Below, one piece after another: positions 1-8,013 of a stretch of DNA of 42,470 nucleotides. The position numbers and the translations under genes were made by a program. Under the pieces are notes generated by a model, which worked only from the letters and a program-made list of their open reading frames with translations, had not been told where the DNA came from and ran no database searches. Each line of letters begins with the position of its first letter. Within the stretch, counting starts at the first letter, position 1. This DNA is from Candidatus Omnitrophota bacterium (GTDB lineage: Bacteria > Omnitrophota > Gorgyraeia > 2-01-FULL-45-10 > JAHFGN01), in contig JAHFGN010000004.1 in the NCBI GenBank assembly GCA_023247415.1, positions 4,592 to 47,061 of the forward strand, in the 5' to 3' direction.

Positions 1-58
1 AAGGCGTGGAGAATATTACATCGCCTATGCCGAATGGATTCACTATGAGGATTTTCAT
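1..58 (-). CDS. Glycosyltransferase family 9 (heptosyltransferase-like), N-terminus only, cut by window edge
   Basis: Reading the minus strand from an ATG at 58-56 gives 19 codons to the window edge, MKILIVNPFGIGDVIFSTP. This is the usual opening of ADP-heptose:LPS heptosyltransferase-like GT9 proteins, where the Gly-Ile-Gly-Asp loop follows the first beta strand of the GT-B fold. A GGAAGG purine stretch lies about ten bases upstream of the ATG, and the gene begins 52 bases after the O-antigen ligase stop, in the same direction. The rest of the gene is outside the window, so the donor sugar cannot be judged. GT9 members transfer heptoses or other sugars in lipopolysaccharide cores. Confidence 0.72.
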   Translation of the reverse strand, partial: MKILIVNPFGIGDVIFSTP

Positions 59-110
59 GAGTTCGGCGCCTTCCGGCCCGAACGGGACACTCTCGCGTCT
101 AGACCAAATG

Positions 111-1355
111 CTAATCATGGCAGGGTGTCCCGATGCTGGAAACCTTAAGTATACTCTGACTCAAACCTATCGCGAACCAGAACAGGGTTGCCAGATTCAG
201 GGAATAGAGATTCGTATCGAAGAAGCTCTGGACCAGAAACGCGAAAACCCCTATAGATATCCCCCAAACAAGAGATTTATGAAAACCGTCATCCATGCCC
301 CTTATCCCTTTTATAATCGAAATAAAATACGACAGGATGAGCCATAAAAAGCTAACGAGGCCTATCAAGCCTGTATCCGCGGCCATCTGAAGGTAGCAGT
401 TATGCGCGTAGCTGCCTTTCAAACCCTTAAACTTATCATTGCGATATTCCCTGAATTTCACGAAGAATGTGTTCAGACCGTTTCCGATTATAGGATGGGC
501 CTTGAATATCTGAGCGCCAGTATTCCACATAGAGGCCCTGTCGCCCATGCTGCTTGCCCCAAAGATGTACCCTGCCATCTCCATCTTCAGGATAAACGGG
601 ACCGCGACGAGAAGGATCAAAAGGCCTATGAGCCAGACCTTCTTTTTCGACAACGCGATATAGACCGTGGAGATGGCCAGGCCGATCCACGCGGCGCGGG
701 CCTTGGCCAGGAAGAATAGATAGAAGAGCCCCAGCGAGACTAATCCCGCAAGATGCCGAACTTTACGCCTTTTAAGATCGAACATGGCGAGACAGGCGAT
801 CGGAAATAGGACAAGTAGGATCCACGCGGATAGATCATTCGGGAACGGGAAAGACGCTGTCGGGAAGCCGCGGAAGAATCCGTTTTCGTCCCATTCTGAA
901 CGAAGTTTAAACAGCGGGTAATTATGCAGAGGGTCTGTTACCACAAAACCATGCTGGATAAGCCCGTCTATCAAGATAATTACGGCTGATAGAAATCCTA
1001 CTATGCACAGGTCTTTTAATTTAGATCTGGTATCTATATTCTCGACTATGACGAAATAGAGAAGGACAAATTTTAAGACCTTCGTGAAGAACGCCTTTAT
1101 GCTTAAAAGCGGGAAAGCGGAAATAAATAGCGACGGGACTACGGCCAGCACAAATACAAGAAGAGAAATATTCAGTTCTGTCTTTGCCAGCCGGAAATCT
1201 CTATCAGCTGTCTTTTTTATCAGCCACAGTATTATAGCAAGGGCTATCGATAATTCCGAGATAGACTTTGAGAATGGCGCGGCAAATAGGACCGCGAAGA
1301 GACACCATTTTATCGCTGATCCCGCTGCCCCGCTGAATCTTTCTTTATTCACCAT
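111..1355 (-). CDS. O-antigen ligase / polymerase family membrane protein (Wzy_C)
   Basis: This 414-residue protein is mostly hydrophobic, with about ten membrane segments. A long periplasmic loop before the last helices carries the Wzy_C signature, with the His-Asn pair near residues 318-319 in YAHNCYLQMAADTG; an Arg in AKARAAW near residue 220 is also typical. Family members either join a finished O-antigen to its lipid acceptor (WaaL) or polymerise repeat units (Wzy), and the sequence alone does not tell which. Two ATGs compete: the one at 1361 lies too close to its purine stretch, while the one at 1355 has AGGG about seven bases upstream, so I chose 1355. The start overlaps the preceding gene by 11 bases, which suggests translational coupling. 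Confidence 0.85.
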   Translation of the reverse strand: MVNKERFSGAAGSAIKWCLFAVLFAAPFSKSISELSIALAIILWLIKKTADRDFRLAKTELNISLLVFVLAVVPSLFISAFPLLSIKAFFTKVLKFVLLYFVIVENIDTRSKLKDLCIVGFLSAVIILIDGLIQHGFVVTDPLHNYPLFKLRSEWDENGFFRGFPTASFPFPNDLSAWILLVLFPIACLAMFDLKRRKVRHLAGLVSLGLFYLFFLAKARAAWIGLAISTVYIALSKKKVWLIGLLILLVAVPFILKMEMAGYIFGASSMGDRASMWNTGAQIFKAHPIIGNGLNTFFVKFREYRNDKFKGLKGSYAHNCYLQMAADTGLIGLVSFLWLILSYFISIIKGIRGMDDGFHKSLVWGISIGVFAFLVQSFFDTNLYSLNLATLFWFAIGLSQSILKVSSIGTPCHD

Positions 1356-2385
1356 TATCATGCCCTTTCATCCTGCCGTATCTGCCTGTATCCACCATGC
1401 CAAGTCTTACACCAAGCGACACAAGTAAGACAGCTACGAGGATTATTACCCCTGTCGCGGACCTGATGGAGATGCGCTGAATCAGGAGCGCGCTTAACCC
1501 AAGCGCCGCGCAGATACAATATATAACTAATACCGTGCCGCGCCTTCTTAAGCCCAGGAGGGCCAGCCTATGAGAGGAATGGTCCCTGCCGCCCTGAAAA
1601 ACCGATCTGCCTTCAAGGATCCTCATCACCGTCACAAGCGTAGTATCGAATATGGGATACGCGAGTATTACTATCGGCATAGCTAAAGATGTGGTCAGGA
1701 AGCGCGTCTTCCAGGTGCCTTCAACAGCCAATGCGGCCAGGACAAACCCTATGACAAGACTTCCGGAGTCTCCCATGAATATATTCGCGCGCGGAAAGTT
1801 GTGTTTCAAAAATCCAAGGCACGCGCCTGTCAGGGCGAAAGAGACTGCCGCCACCTCGATCTGGCCGCTTGAAGCCATTACGATCCCGAAGAACGCGCTG
1901 GCTATCACGGCTATGCCGGCTGAGAGGCCGTTCATATTGTCCAACAGATTAAATGAATTGGTTATACCGACCAGCCAGAGGTAGGTAAAGATGGTATTCA
2001 GGTAATAATTGCCCAGGAATTCTATTCTCACCCCGGATTTTACAACCGCCATGCTGGCCAGGAATTGCGCCAGGAGCTTCAACTCGGGCATCATCCCCAT
2101 CTTGTCGTCGACTAATCCCACAATAAGAAGCACAGTGCTTCCCGCTGCTATGCCAAAAATCCTGGGATTCCCGAAGACCTTTATGGTAATGAAAAGGCCT
2201 ATCATAAAAGCTATATAGACGCTGGCCCCTCCCAAAAGCGGCATTGGATGGGCATGGACCTTTGTATCTTTGGGTTGATCCAGATAACCCGTCTTAAAGG
2301 CGACCTTTCTGGACAGAGGCGTTATGAGATAAGCGATTATGGCGGTTGTGACGAACACCTCGATCAAATCGATCCAGTCTATCAT
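1345..2385 (-). CDS. WecA/TagO/MraY-like polyprenyl-phosphate sugar-1-phosphate transferase
   Basis: This 346-residue integral membrane protein with about ten helices should start glycan synthesis by moving a HexNAc-1-phosphate from a UDP-sugar to a polyprenyl phosphate on the inner face of the membrane. Family motifs are in order: HPMPLLGG near 46-53, the Asp-Asp pair 93-94 in VGLVDDKMG, NSFNLLD 143-149 (the Asn-x2-Asn-x2-Asp nucleophile region), GDSGS at 205-209, and the cytosolic His loop DHSSHR 268-273. Length fits the family (about 320-370). The loop motif and the surrounding glycosyltransferases favour WecA/TagO over peptidoglycan MraY. It overlaps the upstream SDR by the four bases ATGA. 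Which HexNAc it uses cannot be read from sequence. Confidence 0.88.
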   Translation of the reverse strand: MIDWIDLIEVFVTTAIIAYLITPLSRKVAFKTGYLDQPKDTKVHAHPMPLLGGASVYIAFMIGLFITIKVFGNPRIFGIAAGSTVLLIVGLVDDKMGMMPELKLLAQFLASMAVVKSGVRIEFLGNYYLNTIFTYLWLVGITNSFNLLDNMNGLSAGIAVIASAFFGIVMASSGQIEVAAVSFALTGACLGFLKHNFPRANIFMGDSGSLVIGFVLAALAVEGTWKTRFLTTSLAMPIVILAYPIFDTTLVTVMRILEGRSVFQGGRDHSSHRLALLGLRRRGTVLVIYCICAALGLSALLIQRISIRSATGVIILVAVLLVSLGVRLGMVDTGRYGRMKGHDNGE

Positions 2386-3353
2386 CGTTTAAAGTACTTT
2401 ATTATATTCGCGATCATCTCGTCCAGCTCTACTTTTGGCCGGAACCCGATCAGGAGTCTGATCTTGGTTATGTCAGGCTCCCTGTGCCTCATATCCTCAA
2501 AACCTTTTTCATACGCCTTCTCATAGGGGATATGCGTTATCGACGACCCGGACCCCGCGAGCCTCTTCACCTTTTGCGCAAGCTCATTTATCGTTATGGC
2601 CTTGGGATTGCCTACGTTGAATATCTCTCCGACCGCCTTCTTATCCTGCGCCAATTCCGCGATGGCCCGCACCACATCCAGGACATAGGTGAAACTCCTC
2701 GTCTGTTTGCCGTCGCCGTATATGGTTATGGGCTGACCGAGCAGGGCCTGCTTCACGAACCTGGGCATCACCATGCCGTACCTTCCTGTCTGGCGGGGGC
2801 CGCATGTATTGAAGAGCCTGACGATGACAACGGGCAGTTTCTTCTCTCTCCAATACGCCAACGCCAGGAATTCATCGAGCGCCTTTGTGGAGGAATAGCT
2901 CCAGCGGGATATGGTCGTCGGGCCCAAAACCCTGTCATCACCCTCCCTGAAGGAGCGTTTGCCGGGCCGGTCTTTGCCGTAAATCTCGGAGGTCGACGCG
3001 ACCACAACCTTCTTCTTACCTTGAGAATTGGCCAGATCCAGGACGATCTCGGTCCCCCTGACATTGGTCTGGATAGATTCGAGCGGATTATCTATGATAT
3101 ACTTCACGCCGACCGCCGCCGCCATGTGATAGACGATATCGCATCCTTTTATGAGCCGCCTCATCAAGCCCTCATTCATTATCGTATCGATATAATATGA
3201 AAAGCGCTTGCTTCGCTCTTTGAGGTGCTCTATATTATCCATGCTGCCGGTAGACAGATTATCTATGACAACGACCTTATCGCCCCTATTCAAAAGCTCC
3301 TCCGCCAAATGTGAACCTACAAATCCCGCCCCTCCAGTAATAAGCGTTTTCAT
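2382..3353 (-). CDS. NAD-dependent nucleotide-sugar epimerase/dehydratase (extended SDR)
   Basis: A 323-residue extended short-chain dehydrogenase. The Rossmann motif GGAGFVGSH is at 7-15, the acidic residue binding the NAD ribose is in VVIDNLSTG near 31, the catalytic Ser/Thr lies in ASTSEIYG near 119-126, and Tyr153-Ser-Ser-Thr-Lys157 is the YxxxK pair. The substrate half has the GPRQTGRYGMVMPRFV and IYGDGKQTRSF stretches found in UDP-glucose 4-epimerases and UDP-glucuronate decarboxylases, so the substrate is a nucleotide sugar, but epimerase and decarboxylase cannot be separated. A purine run GGGGGAG, supplied by the edge of the palindromic repeat upstream, sits just before the ATG and serves as its ribosome binding site. 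Confidence 0.87.
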   Translation of the reverse strand: MKTLITGGAGFVGSHLAEELLNRGDKVVVIDNLSTGSMDNIEHLKERSKRFSYYIDTIMNEGLMRRLIKGCDIVYHMAAAVGVKYIIDNPLESIQTNVRGTEIVLDLANSQGKKKVVVASTSEIYGKDRPGKRSFREGDDRVLGPTTISRWSYSSTKALDEFLALAYWREKKLPVVIVRLFNTCGPRQTGRYGMVMPRFVKQALLGQPITIYGDGKQTRSFTYVLDVVRAIAELAQDKKAVGEIFNVGNPKAITINELAQKVKRLAGSGSSITHIPYEKAYEKGFEDMRHREPDITKIRLLIGFRPKVELDEMIANIIKYFKR

Positions 3354-3356
3354 TTC

Positions 3357-3394
3357 TCCCCCTCACCCTACCCTCTCCTCTTTAGGGGAGAGGG
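3357..3394. repeat. Dispersed palindromic intergenic repeat (CCCTCACCCT...GGAGAGGG type)
   Basis: The short gap between the SDR and the GT39-like gene consists of a CCCCTCACCCT leader followed by a perfect 8-bp inverted repeat, CCCTCTCC at 3371-3378 and GGAGAGGG at 3387-3394, around an 8-base loop. Similar elements are common in intergenic space of many bacterial genomes. There is no T-run after the stem in the transcribed direction, so a terminator is unlikely inside this operon; its CT-rich side gives the G-rich ribosome binding site of the SDR gene. Confidence 0.7.
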
Positions 3395-3401
3395 ATAGAA
3401 T

Positions 3402-5147
3402 TTACCCTTCTTTTCTTTTAAGAAAATTAAATGCCGTATACGCCCCGAAACTGCCTATAAGGTAGACTAAAGGCGATGATGTCTCTTTTAGTCTTGGGGC
3501 CTGCTGCGACAGTATCCCGCAAAAGAATACAGCATGAAACGTCAGTATCAGGAATACGGGAGAAGTTAATGCCTTTCTTTTAAAAAGGCAAAATATGAGC
3601 CCCGTCAGAAAAAAGACTGTAAAGTAGAATTCCAATGTGGAAGCGAATTTATTCCTGATATTCGCGGGGTTTATCATATATATGGGATCGAAGAGCCCGA
3701 ACTGGTATGCCTCGAAGTATGCCACAACCCGCAATGGATAGATCCTGGCTGCCAGCGCGAGAAATCGAATCGGATGTTCCGCGATCGACCTAAGAGAGCC
3801 CTTGGGGTCAATGAAGGGGCTTATACCTATTGCCTCAAGTCTTTCGTTGCCCAGATACTGAAAAGGAGGCGATAGCCGCGAGGTCCTCCATAAATACTGA
3901 CCTTTTCCGCTGTTCAGGAATTGAACCTGGTTATTTAACACCGATAAGAGACCCCATATTACTCCAGCGCATACCAGTGAGACTGTGACAAAACGCGAGA
4001 AGCCCTTCGCCATCCTGACGCCTCGTAAGAATGACAGTTCCCAAAGACCAAGATACGGCAGGAGATAGAGATAGACGGACCTGAAGAGGGTTAAGACGCC
4101 GAGGGCCAGACCTATCGCCGCGTCATTAAAGACGCTTGAGGCGCCCGGGTCCTTAAAATATCTCGCCAATAAAAATATCAAAAGATACAGTATGGGCAGC
4201 CAGACCGCTTCGTGCCCCATATACGCGCTCAACAGGATCAGCCCGCCTTTAAAGGACAGGGCTATGGCGGCGATGATGCCGATGGCCCGCGAGAAGATAG
4301 ACCTGCCTATCATAAATATCAGCGGCGGAATAGACGCGCCTAATAAGGACTGAAATACGGCCAGTATATAAAAATTCCTCCCGAATATTTTATAAATGAC
4401 GGCTAGAGTGACAGCGTAGAATTGATCCCAGTTTCCCCATATCCGCACTTCCCCCCTCATCAACATCGATGGGTCTCTTAGAATCCTGTTCGCGGTATCG
4501 TCAAAGGTAAGGCCGTCGTCGCTTGCGTATAGATAGCCGTCGTATCCGTGAGGGCCGCAAGTCGTCTTCTGCACCAGTATTATCCCGAACGCCGCTCTGA
4601 TAAGGAAGGCGGCTATAAAGACAACCATTATGACGCTTGAATCCCTTGAAAAGAATTTCTTCAAAAAATCCAGGGCGGGCTGCAGGGTCTTGCCGCCCAA
4701 TACCGCACCCGACGCCATGGCCACGGAGACCAAAGCAGAGAACTTATAGTGATGAAGCGCCAGGAAAAAGAAAAGGTAGCATACTGCCGACGCGATAAAC
4801 GGAACATATATCATCGGCCTGGTCTTATCATCGCGCTCACGTGGATAAATCTGCCTGAACGCCGCCATGCATATCACGGCTGTCGAGATGAGGAATACCG
4901 TTTTGATATATAAAATATACATCCCTGAAATCAGTCCCGGATTTTTGAAAAGGGACCCTACCAGGCCGCCTAACAGGACATAGACGTGCAGGAAAAATGC
5001 CGCGCGTACGCCCTCTTTGAGATACGCCGATACCGGCTTTTTCTCTTTCAGGAATATCGCGCCGGTTATAAATAAATACGCAAGACAAACAATCCAGAAA
5101 TAGACGGGTATATAGATTACCCTGTACGCGCTTGGGATGGCGAACAT
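3402..5147 (-). CDS. GT39-like polyprenyl-phosphate-sugar dependent membrane glycosyltransferase (first of two paralogs)
   Basis: A 581-residue protein with roughly a dozen membrane helices and the layout of GT-C enzymes of the PMT/ArnT/GT39 group. An external loop near residues 190-215 contains the acidic motif ASDDG followed by a second Asp pair, and is followed by the GRNFYILAVFQSLLGA and ARYFKDPG regions typical of the group. Such enzymes use a lipid-linked sugar on the outer side of the membrane. It is clearly paralogous to the 588-residue gene at 14837-16603: both begin with a YRV-Y-P-FW segment and share the late FG-FDPIYM-N-A-FAS-EFY block. It ends one base before the start of its upstream neighbour's stop spacing, that is, nearly back-to-back with a radical SAM gene. 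Acceptor unknown. Confidence 0.78.
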   Translation of the reverse strand: MFAIPSAYRVIYIPVYFWIVCLAYLFITGAIFLKEKKPVSAYLKEGVRAAFFLHVYVLLGGLVGSLFKNPGLISGMYILYIKTVFLISTAVICMAAFRQIYPRERDDKTRPMIYVPFIASAVCYLFFFLALHHYKFSALVSVAMASGAVLGGKTLQPALDFLKKFFSRDSSVIMVVFIAAFLIRAAFGIILVQKTTCGPHGYDGYLYASDDGLTFDDTANRILRDPSMLMRGEVRIWGNWDQFYAVTLAVIYKIFGRNFYILAVFQSLLGASIPPLIFMIGRSIFSRAIGIIAAIALSFKGGLILLSAYMGHEAVWLPILYLLIFLLARYFKDPGASSVFNDAAIGLALGVLTLFRSVYLYLLPYLGLWELSFLRGVRMAKGFSRFVTVSLVCAGVIWGLLSVLNNQVQFLNSGKGQYLWRTSRLSPPFQYLGNERLEAIGISPFIDPKGSLRSIAEHPIRFLALAARIYPLRVVAYFEAYQFGLFDPIYMINPANIRNKFASTLEFYFTVFFLTGLIFCLFKRKALTSPVFLILTFHAVFFCGILSQQAPRLKETSSPLVYLIGSFGAYTAFNFLKRKEG

Positions 5148-5148
5148 C

Positions 5149-6570
5149 TTAAGATACGCCTTTCTTCTCGCGATTGTAAAAGTTCACTATGCCCAAAAGT
5201 ATCTGACCTGGGCCGCTGAACACTGGAAACAGCCTCAACTTGAGATATCCATAGTACGCCTTGGAGATATTATATAAAATCGCCCTTGGAAGCACAAGAA
5301 ACATGGGAAAGAATTTAAACAGAAACGGGAACTTCACTAAAAAGGCAAAGAGGTCTCTTAAGATTGTAACCTTCTTCAGATGCCCCGGGTCAAAAGAGAG
5401 TTTGGAATCTGTGAGGAGATCGCCCAACCGCGAGACATCTTCTTCGTGGAAAAGATTTAACTGCACACTATAATCGTATATCCTGGTATTGGGATATGGC
5501 TGGAGCAGCTGCCCGACAGCCTGATATGGCCTGCACCGGATATTGAGTTTCAGGGTATCCAGATCATCCGAAAATGTCGTGCCTGGGATGCCTAATATAT
5601 TCAACGCGACTATCTTTATCTTATTCCTGTTGAGTACACAAGAGGCATTTATTATATCGCGATCGCTCATAGGTCTGTTGAGCACCTCTTTGCGGACCCG
5701 TTCATTGCCGCTCTCGATTCCGAGATAGGCGACAGCGCAGTTCGACCTACGCAGCCATTCTCCGACTTCGTCGTCGACAAGATTGGCCCTGATGTAGCAT
5801 GAATAAGGTATACCTACCTCTTTCGCGTATCGGGCTGAAAGCTCCTCAAGCCACTTCTTATTCAGGTTGAAGGTGTCGTCCGTAAATATAATCTGTTTCA
5901 CAGGATACTCTCTCCTGACCTCATGGATCTCCCTCGTGATATTCTCTGGAGCGCGAAAGCGCACCCTGGGCCCATCCGCGTAGATAGTGTTCATCAGATG
6001 GTTATGGCAATAAGAGCACTGATACGGGCAGCCGCGGCTTCCTATGAAGACCCAGATGCTGGACCTGCGCAGCCGCGGGGTCTTGAAAAAAGTCATTCTG
6101 TCAGGGAACGGGTAGCTGTCTATGCCGGTTTCCAATTTTCTGCATCTGTTTTTTATGACTTTACCGTCAGCCTTGAAGACCCAATTAGGCGCGTTCAGGT
6201 AATCCTCTTTTTTCTCGACCCTCGTGACCAGATCCAGGAGGGCCTCTTCGCCTTCGCCCATACATACTCCATCTATATCCGGCTCCATGATCAGCTCGGG
6301 GAAGAAAGTGGCGTGCGGGCCGCCGAATAGGGACATCGCCCCGAAAAGTCTCTTGATGGTCTTATTGTATTCAACATAAAATTTGTAATTGCTTGTGGTC
6401 ACGGTATAGCACAGGAAATCCGGTTTGAATTTCACGAGGTCGTCTACAGCGTCCTGTTCGATTAAGAATGAATAACAATCGTGTCCGCTCCTCTTCAAAA
6501 ATGCGGATAAATACATAACCCCGAGCGGCGCCTGAAATGTTATATCTCTGTAGATAAAGGCTATCTTCAT
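5149..6570 (-). CDS. B12-binding-domain radical SAM protein A
   Basis: A 473-residue member of the cobalamin-binding radical SAM group (the BchE/HpnJ/HpnP type architecture). The N-terminal half (about 1-130) is the B12-binding Rossmann fold with LFGGPHATF at 81-89 and the MGEGEEALLDL helix at 104-114; no DxHxxG motif is visible. The SAM core follows, with the 4Fe-4S cysteines Cys181, Cys185 and Cys188 in GCPYQCSYC, the GIESGNER strand, and a PYPNTRIYD block where most relatives have PGT. The C-terminal tail (about 395-445) is markedly hydrophobic and basic and may sit on the membrane. It lies six bases downstream of another gene of the same type and directly before a GT39-like gene. Substrate unknown. 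Confidence 0.88.
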   Translation of the reverse strand: MKIAFIYRDITFQAPLGVMYLSAFLKRSGHDCYSFLIEQDAVDDLVKFKPDFLCYTVTTSNYKFYVEYNKTIKRLFGAMSLFGGPHATFFPELIMEPDIDGVCMGEGEEALLDLVTRVEKKEDYLNAPNWVFKADGKVIKNRCRKLETGIDSYPFPDRMTFFKTPRLRRSSIWVFIGSRGCPYQCSYCHNHLMNTIYADGPRVRFRAPENITREIHEVRREYPVKQIIFTDDTFNLNKKWLEELSARYAKEVGIPYSCYIRANLVDDEVGEWLRRSNCAVAYLGIESGNERVRKEVLNRPMSDRDIINASCVLNRNKIKIVALNILGIPGTTFSDDLDTLKLNIRCRPYQAVGQLLQPYPNTRIYDYSVQLNLFHEEDVSRLGDLLTDSKLSFDPGHLKKVTILRDLFAFLVKFPFLFKFFPMFLVLPRAILYNISKAYYGYLKLRLFPVFSGPGQILLGIVNFYNREKKGVS

Positions 6571-6576
6571 GGTATG

Positions 6577-8013
6577 TTAGGAGACCCTCTTCACGCGTCT
6601 TCTGGCGCGTCCTAAGCGCGAACCTGCCAATGCTATCCTCGCGAGATCGATTATGACGATCGGCAGTATGAAGGTCTTTCTTATCAGATTAAAGTATCTT
6701 ACGCGAAAGAATATCCTGAAGTAGCTGTACCACTGAAAGAAGACCAGATACCAGGCTGAGATGTCCGTATTGTAAGATACGACCCTGCTGAACTGGTTGA
6801 TATCGCCTGGAATAGAAGCCCCCTGTTCAACCAGCTCCTTGTAAATGGGCGTGCCCGGATAGGGGACGAATATGCTTATCTGCGGAAGATGGACAGGGTT
6901 GGCCAGCATAAAAGAGAGCGTGTCCCGCATGGTGGACTTATCCTCGCCGGGATATCCGAATATGACGCTTCCGTAGCTGGCTATGCGGTGTCTGGCTATC
7001 ATCTTCAGCGCATCAGAATACCTTTTAAGGCTCTGGCCTTTTGAGATCTTCTTCAGGATCCTCTCGTTTCCGGATTCGATGCCGATCCCGATCCACCTGA
7101 AACCGCTCCGGGTCATCTTTTCCAGCAGGTTGTCATTTAAGAGATCGGCGCGCGTGGCGCAGGAGATATCAAGGTTGTATCTCTTCTCGATCAGGAGATC
7201 GCATATGCGCTCCGCCCTCTTCATGTCCAGGGTAAAGCTGTCATCAAAAAAGGCGAGTTGTTTTATCCCATAACTTCGAACGAGATAATCTATCTCGGAG
7301 ATTACCCGCTCGGGAGATTGAAACCTCACCTTCTTTCCCCACAACACGTTGGAACAGAAACCGCAGGTAAAAGGACAGCCGCGGGACGTCATCATATTGA
7401 TAAACGGCGTTCTGCAGCCTGATGTCCATCCCCTGAAGAAGTGCCCCATATATCTATCCATCGGGAAGAGCTCATAGGCCGGCCTTGGGAGTTCGTCCAG
7501 ATTTTGTATATACGGCCTCTCTCCCGTATATCTGGCTTTTCCGCTATTATCCCTAAAGTATATGCCCTTTACAGTGTTTAGGTCTTTTTTATTCAATATG
7601 CAGTCGCATATATCCGCGAAGAGGCCCTCCCCCTCGCCTATGGCGACTATATCGCACGGGCACTCATTCAATAATTCGCCTCTTGCGGCAAAGGCATGAT
7701 GGCCGCCCAAGACTATTATGCTGTCCTCCATAACTTTTTTAAGAGAGCCTGCTATCTTTTGTGTCACACCGATACATGCCGTATATGTACTAATACCTAT
7801 TATGCGCGGCTTTAGTTTAACGATGCGTCTTAAGATTTCGTCTATATCGATATTGAGCGCGTCGGCGTCTATAATATCAAACGAGAAACCTCTGTCTCTT
7901 AAAGTGCCTGAAATACTTCCAAGACCTATCGGAAACGACCTGCTCGCGAAACTCGATATTGCCTTGTATCCTAAAGATGTGTACGGCGGATTCAATAACA
8001 GGATATCGCTCAT
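6577..8013 (-). CDS. B12-binding-domain radical SAM protein B
   Basis: 478 residues. The B12-binding half shows VLGGHHAFA at 101-109 and IGEGEGLFADI near 125; the radical SAM cysteines are Cys213, Cys217 and Cys220 in GCPFTCGFC, followed by GIGIESGNERIL and the late VPYPGTPIY motif. An uncommon feature is the Arg-rich C-terminus after a hydrophobic segment (FILPIVIIDLARIAL), which suggests a membrane-surface location. It overlaps the start region of protein C by the four bases ATGA, so the two should be translated together. It is too diverged from proteins A and C to be a recent tandem copy, so it probably acts on a different position or substrate; that is inference. Confidence 0.88.
   Translation of the reverse strand: MSDILLLNPPYTSLGYKAISSFASRSFPIGLGSISGTLRDRGFSFDIIDADALNIDIDEILRRIVKLKPRIIGISTYTACIGVTQKIAGSLKKVMEDSIIVLGGHHAFAARGELLNECPCDIVAIGEGEGLFADICDCILNKKDLNTVKGIYFRDNSGKARYTGERPYIQNLDELPRPAYELFPMDRYMGHFFRGWTSGCRTPFINMMTSRGCPFTCGFCSNVLWGKKVRFQSPERVISEIDYLVRSYGIKQLAFFDDSFTLDMKRAERICDLLIEKRYNLDISCATRADLLNDNLLEKMTRSGFRWIGIGIESGNERILKKISKGQSLKRYSDALKMIARHRIASYGSVIFGYPGEDKSTMRDTLSFMLANPVHLPQISIFVPYPGTPIYKELVEQGASIPGDINQFSRVVSYNTDISAWYLVFFQWYSYFRIFFRVRYFNLIRKTFILPIVIIDLARIALAGSRLGRARRRVKRVS

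Noticed and set aside
2484-3200. Open frame of 238 codons on the plus strand opposite the SDR gene
   Set aside because: The opposite strand has an intact SDR with all catalytic motifs and a good ribosome binding site. The plus-strand translation is rich in Arg, Pro and His with no recognisable motif and is a shadow of GC-rich codon positions.
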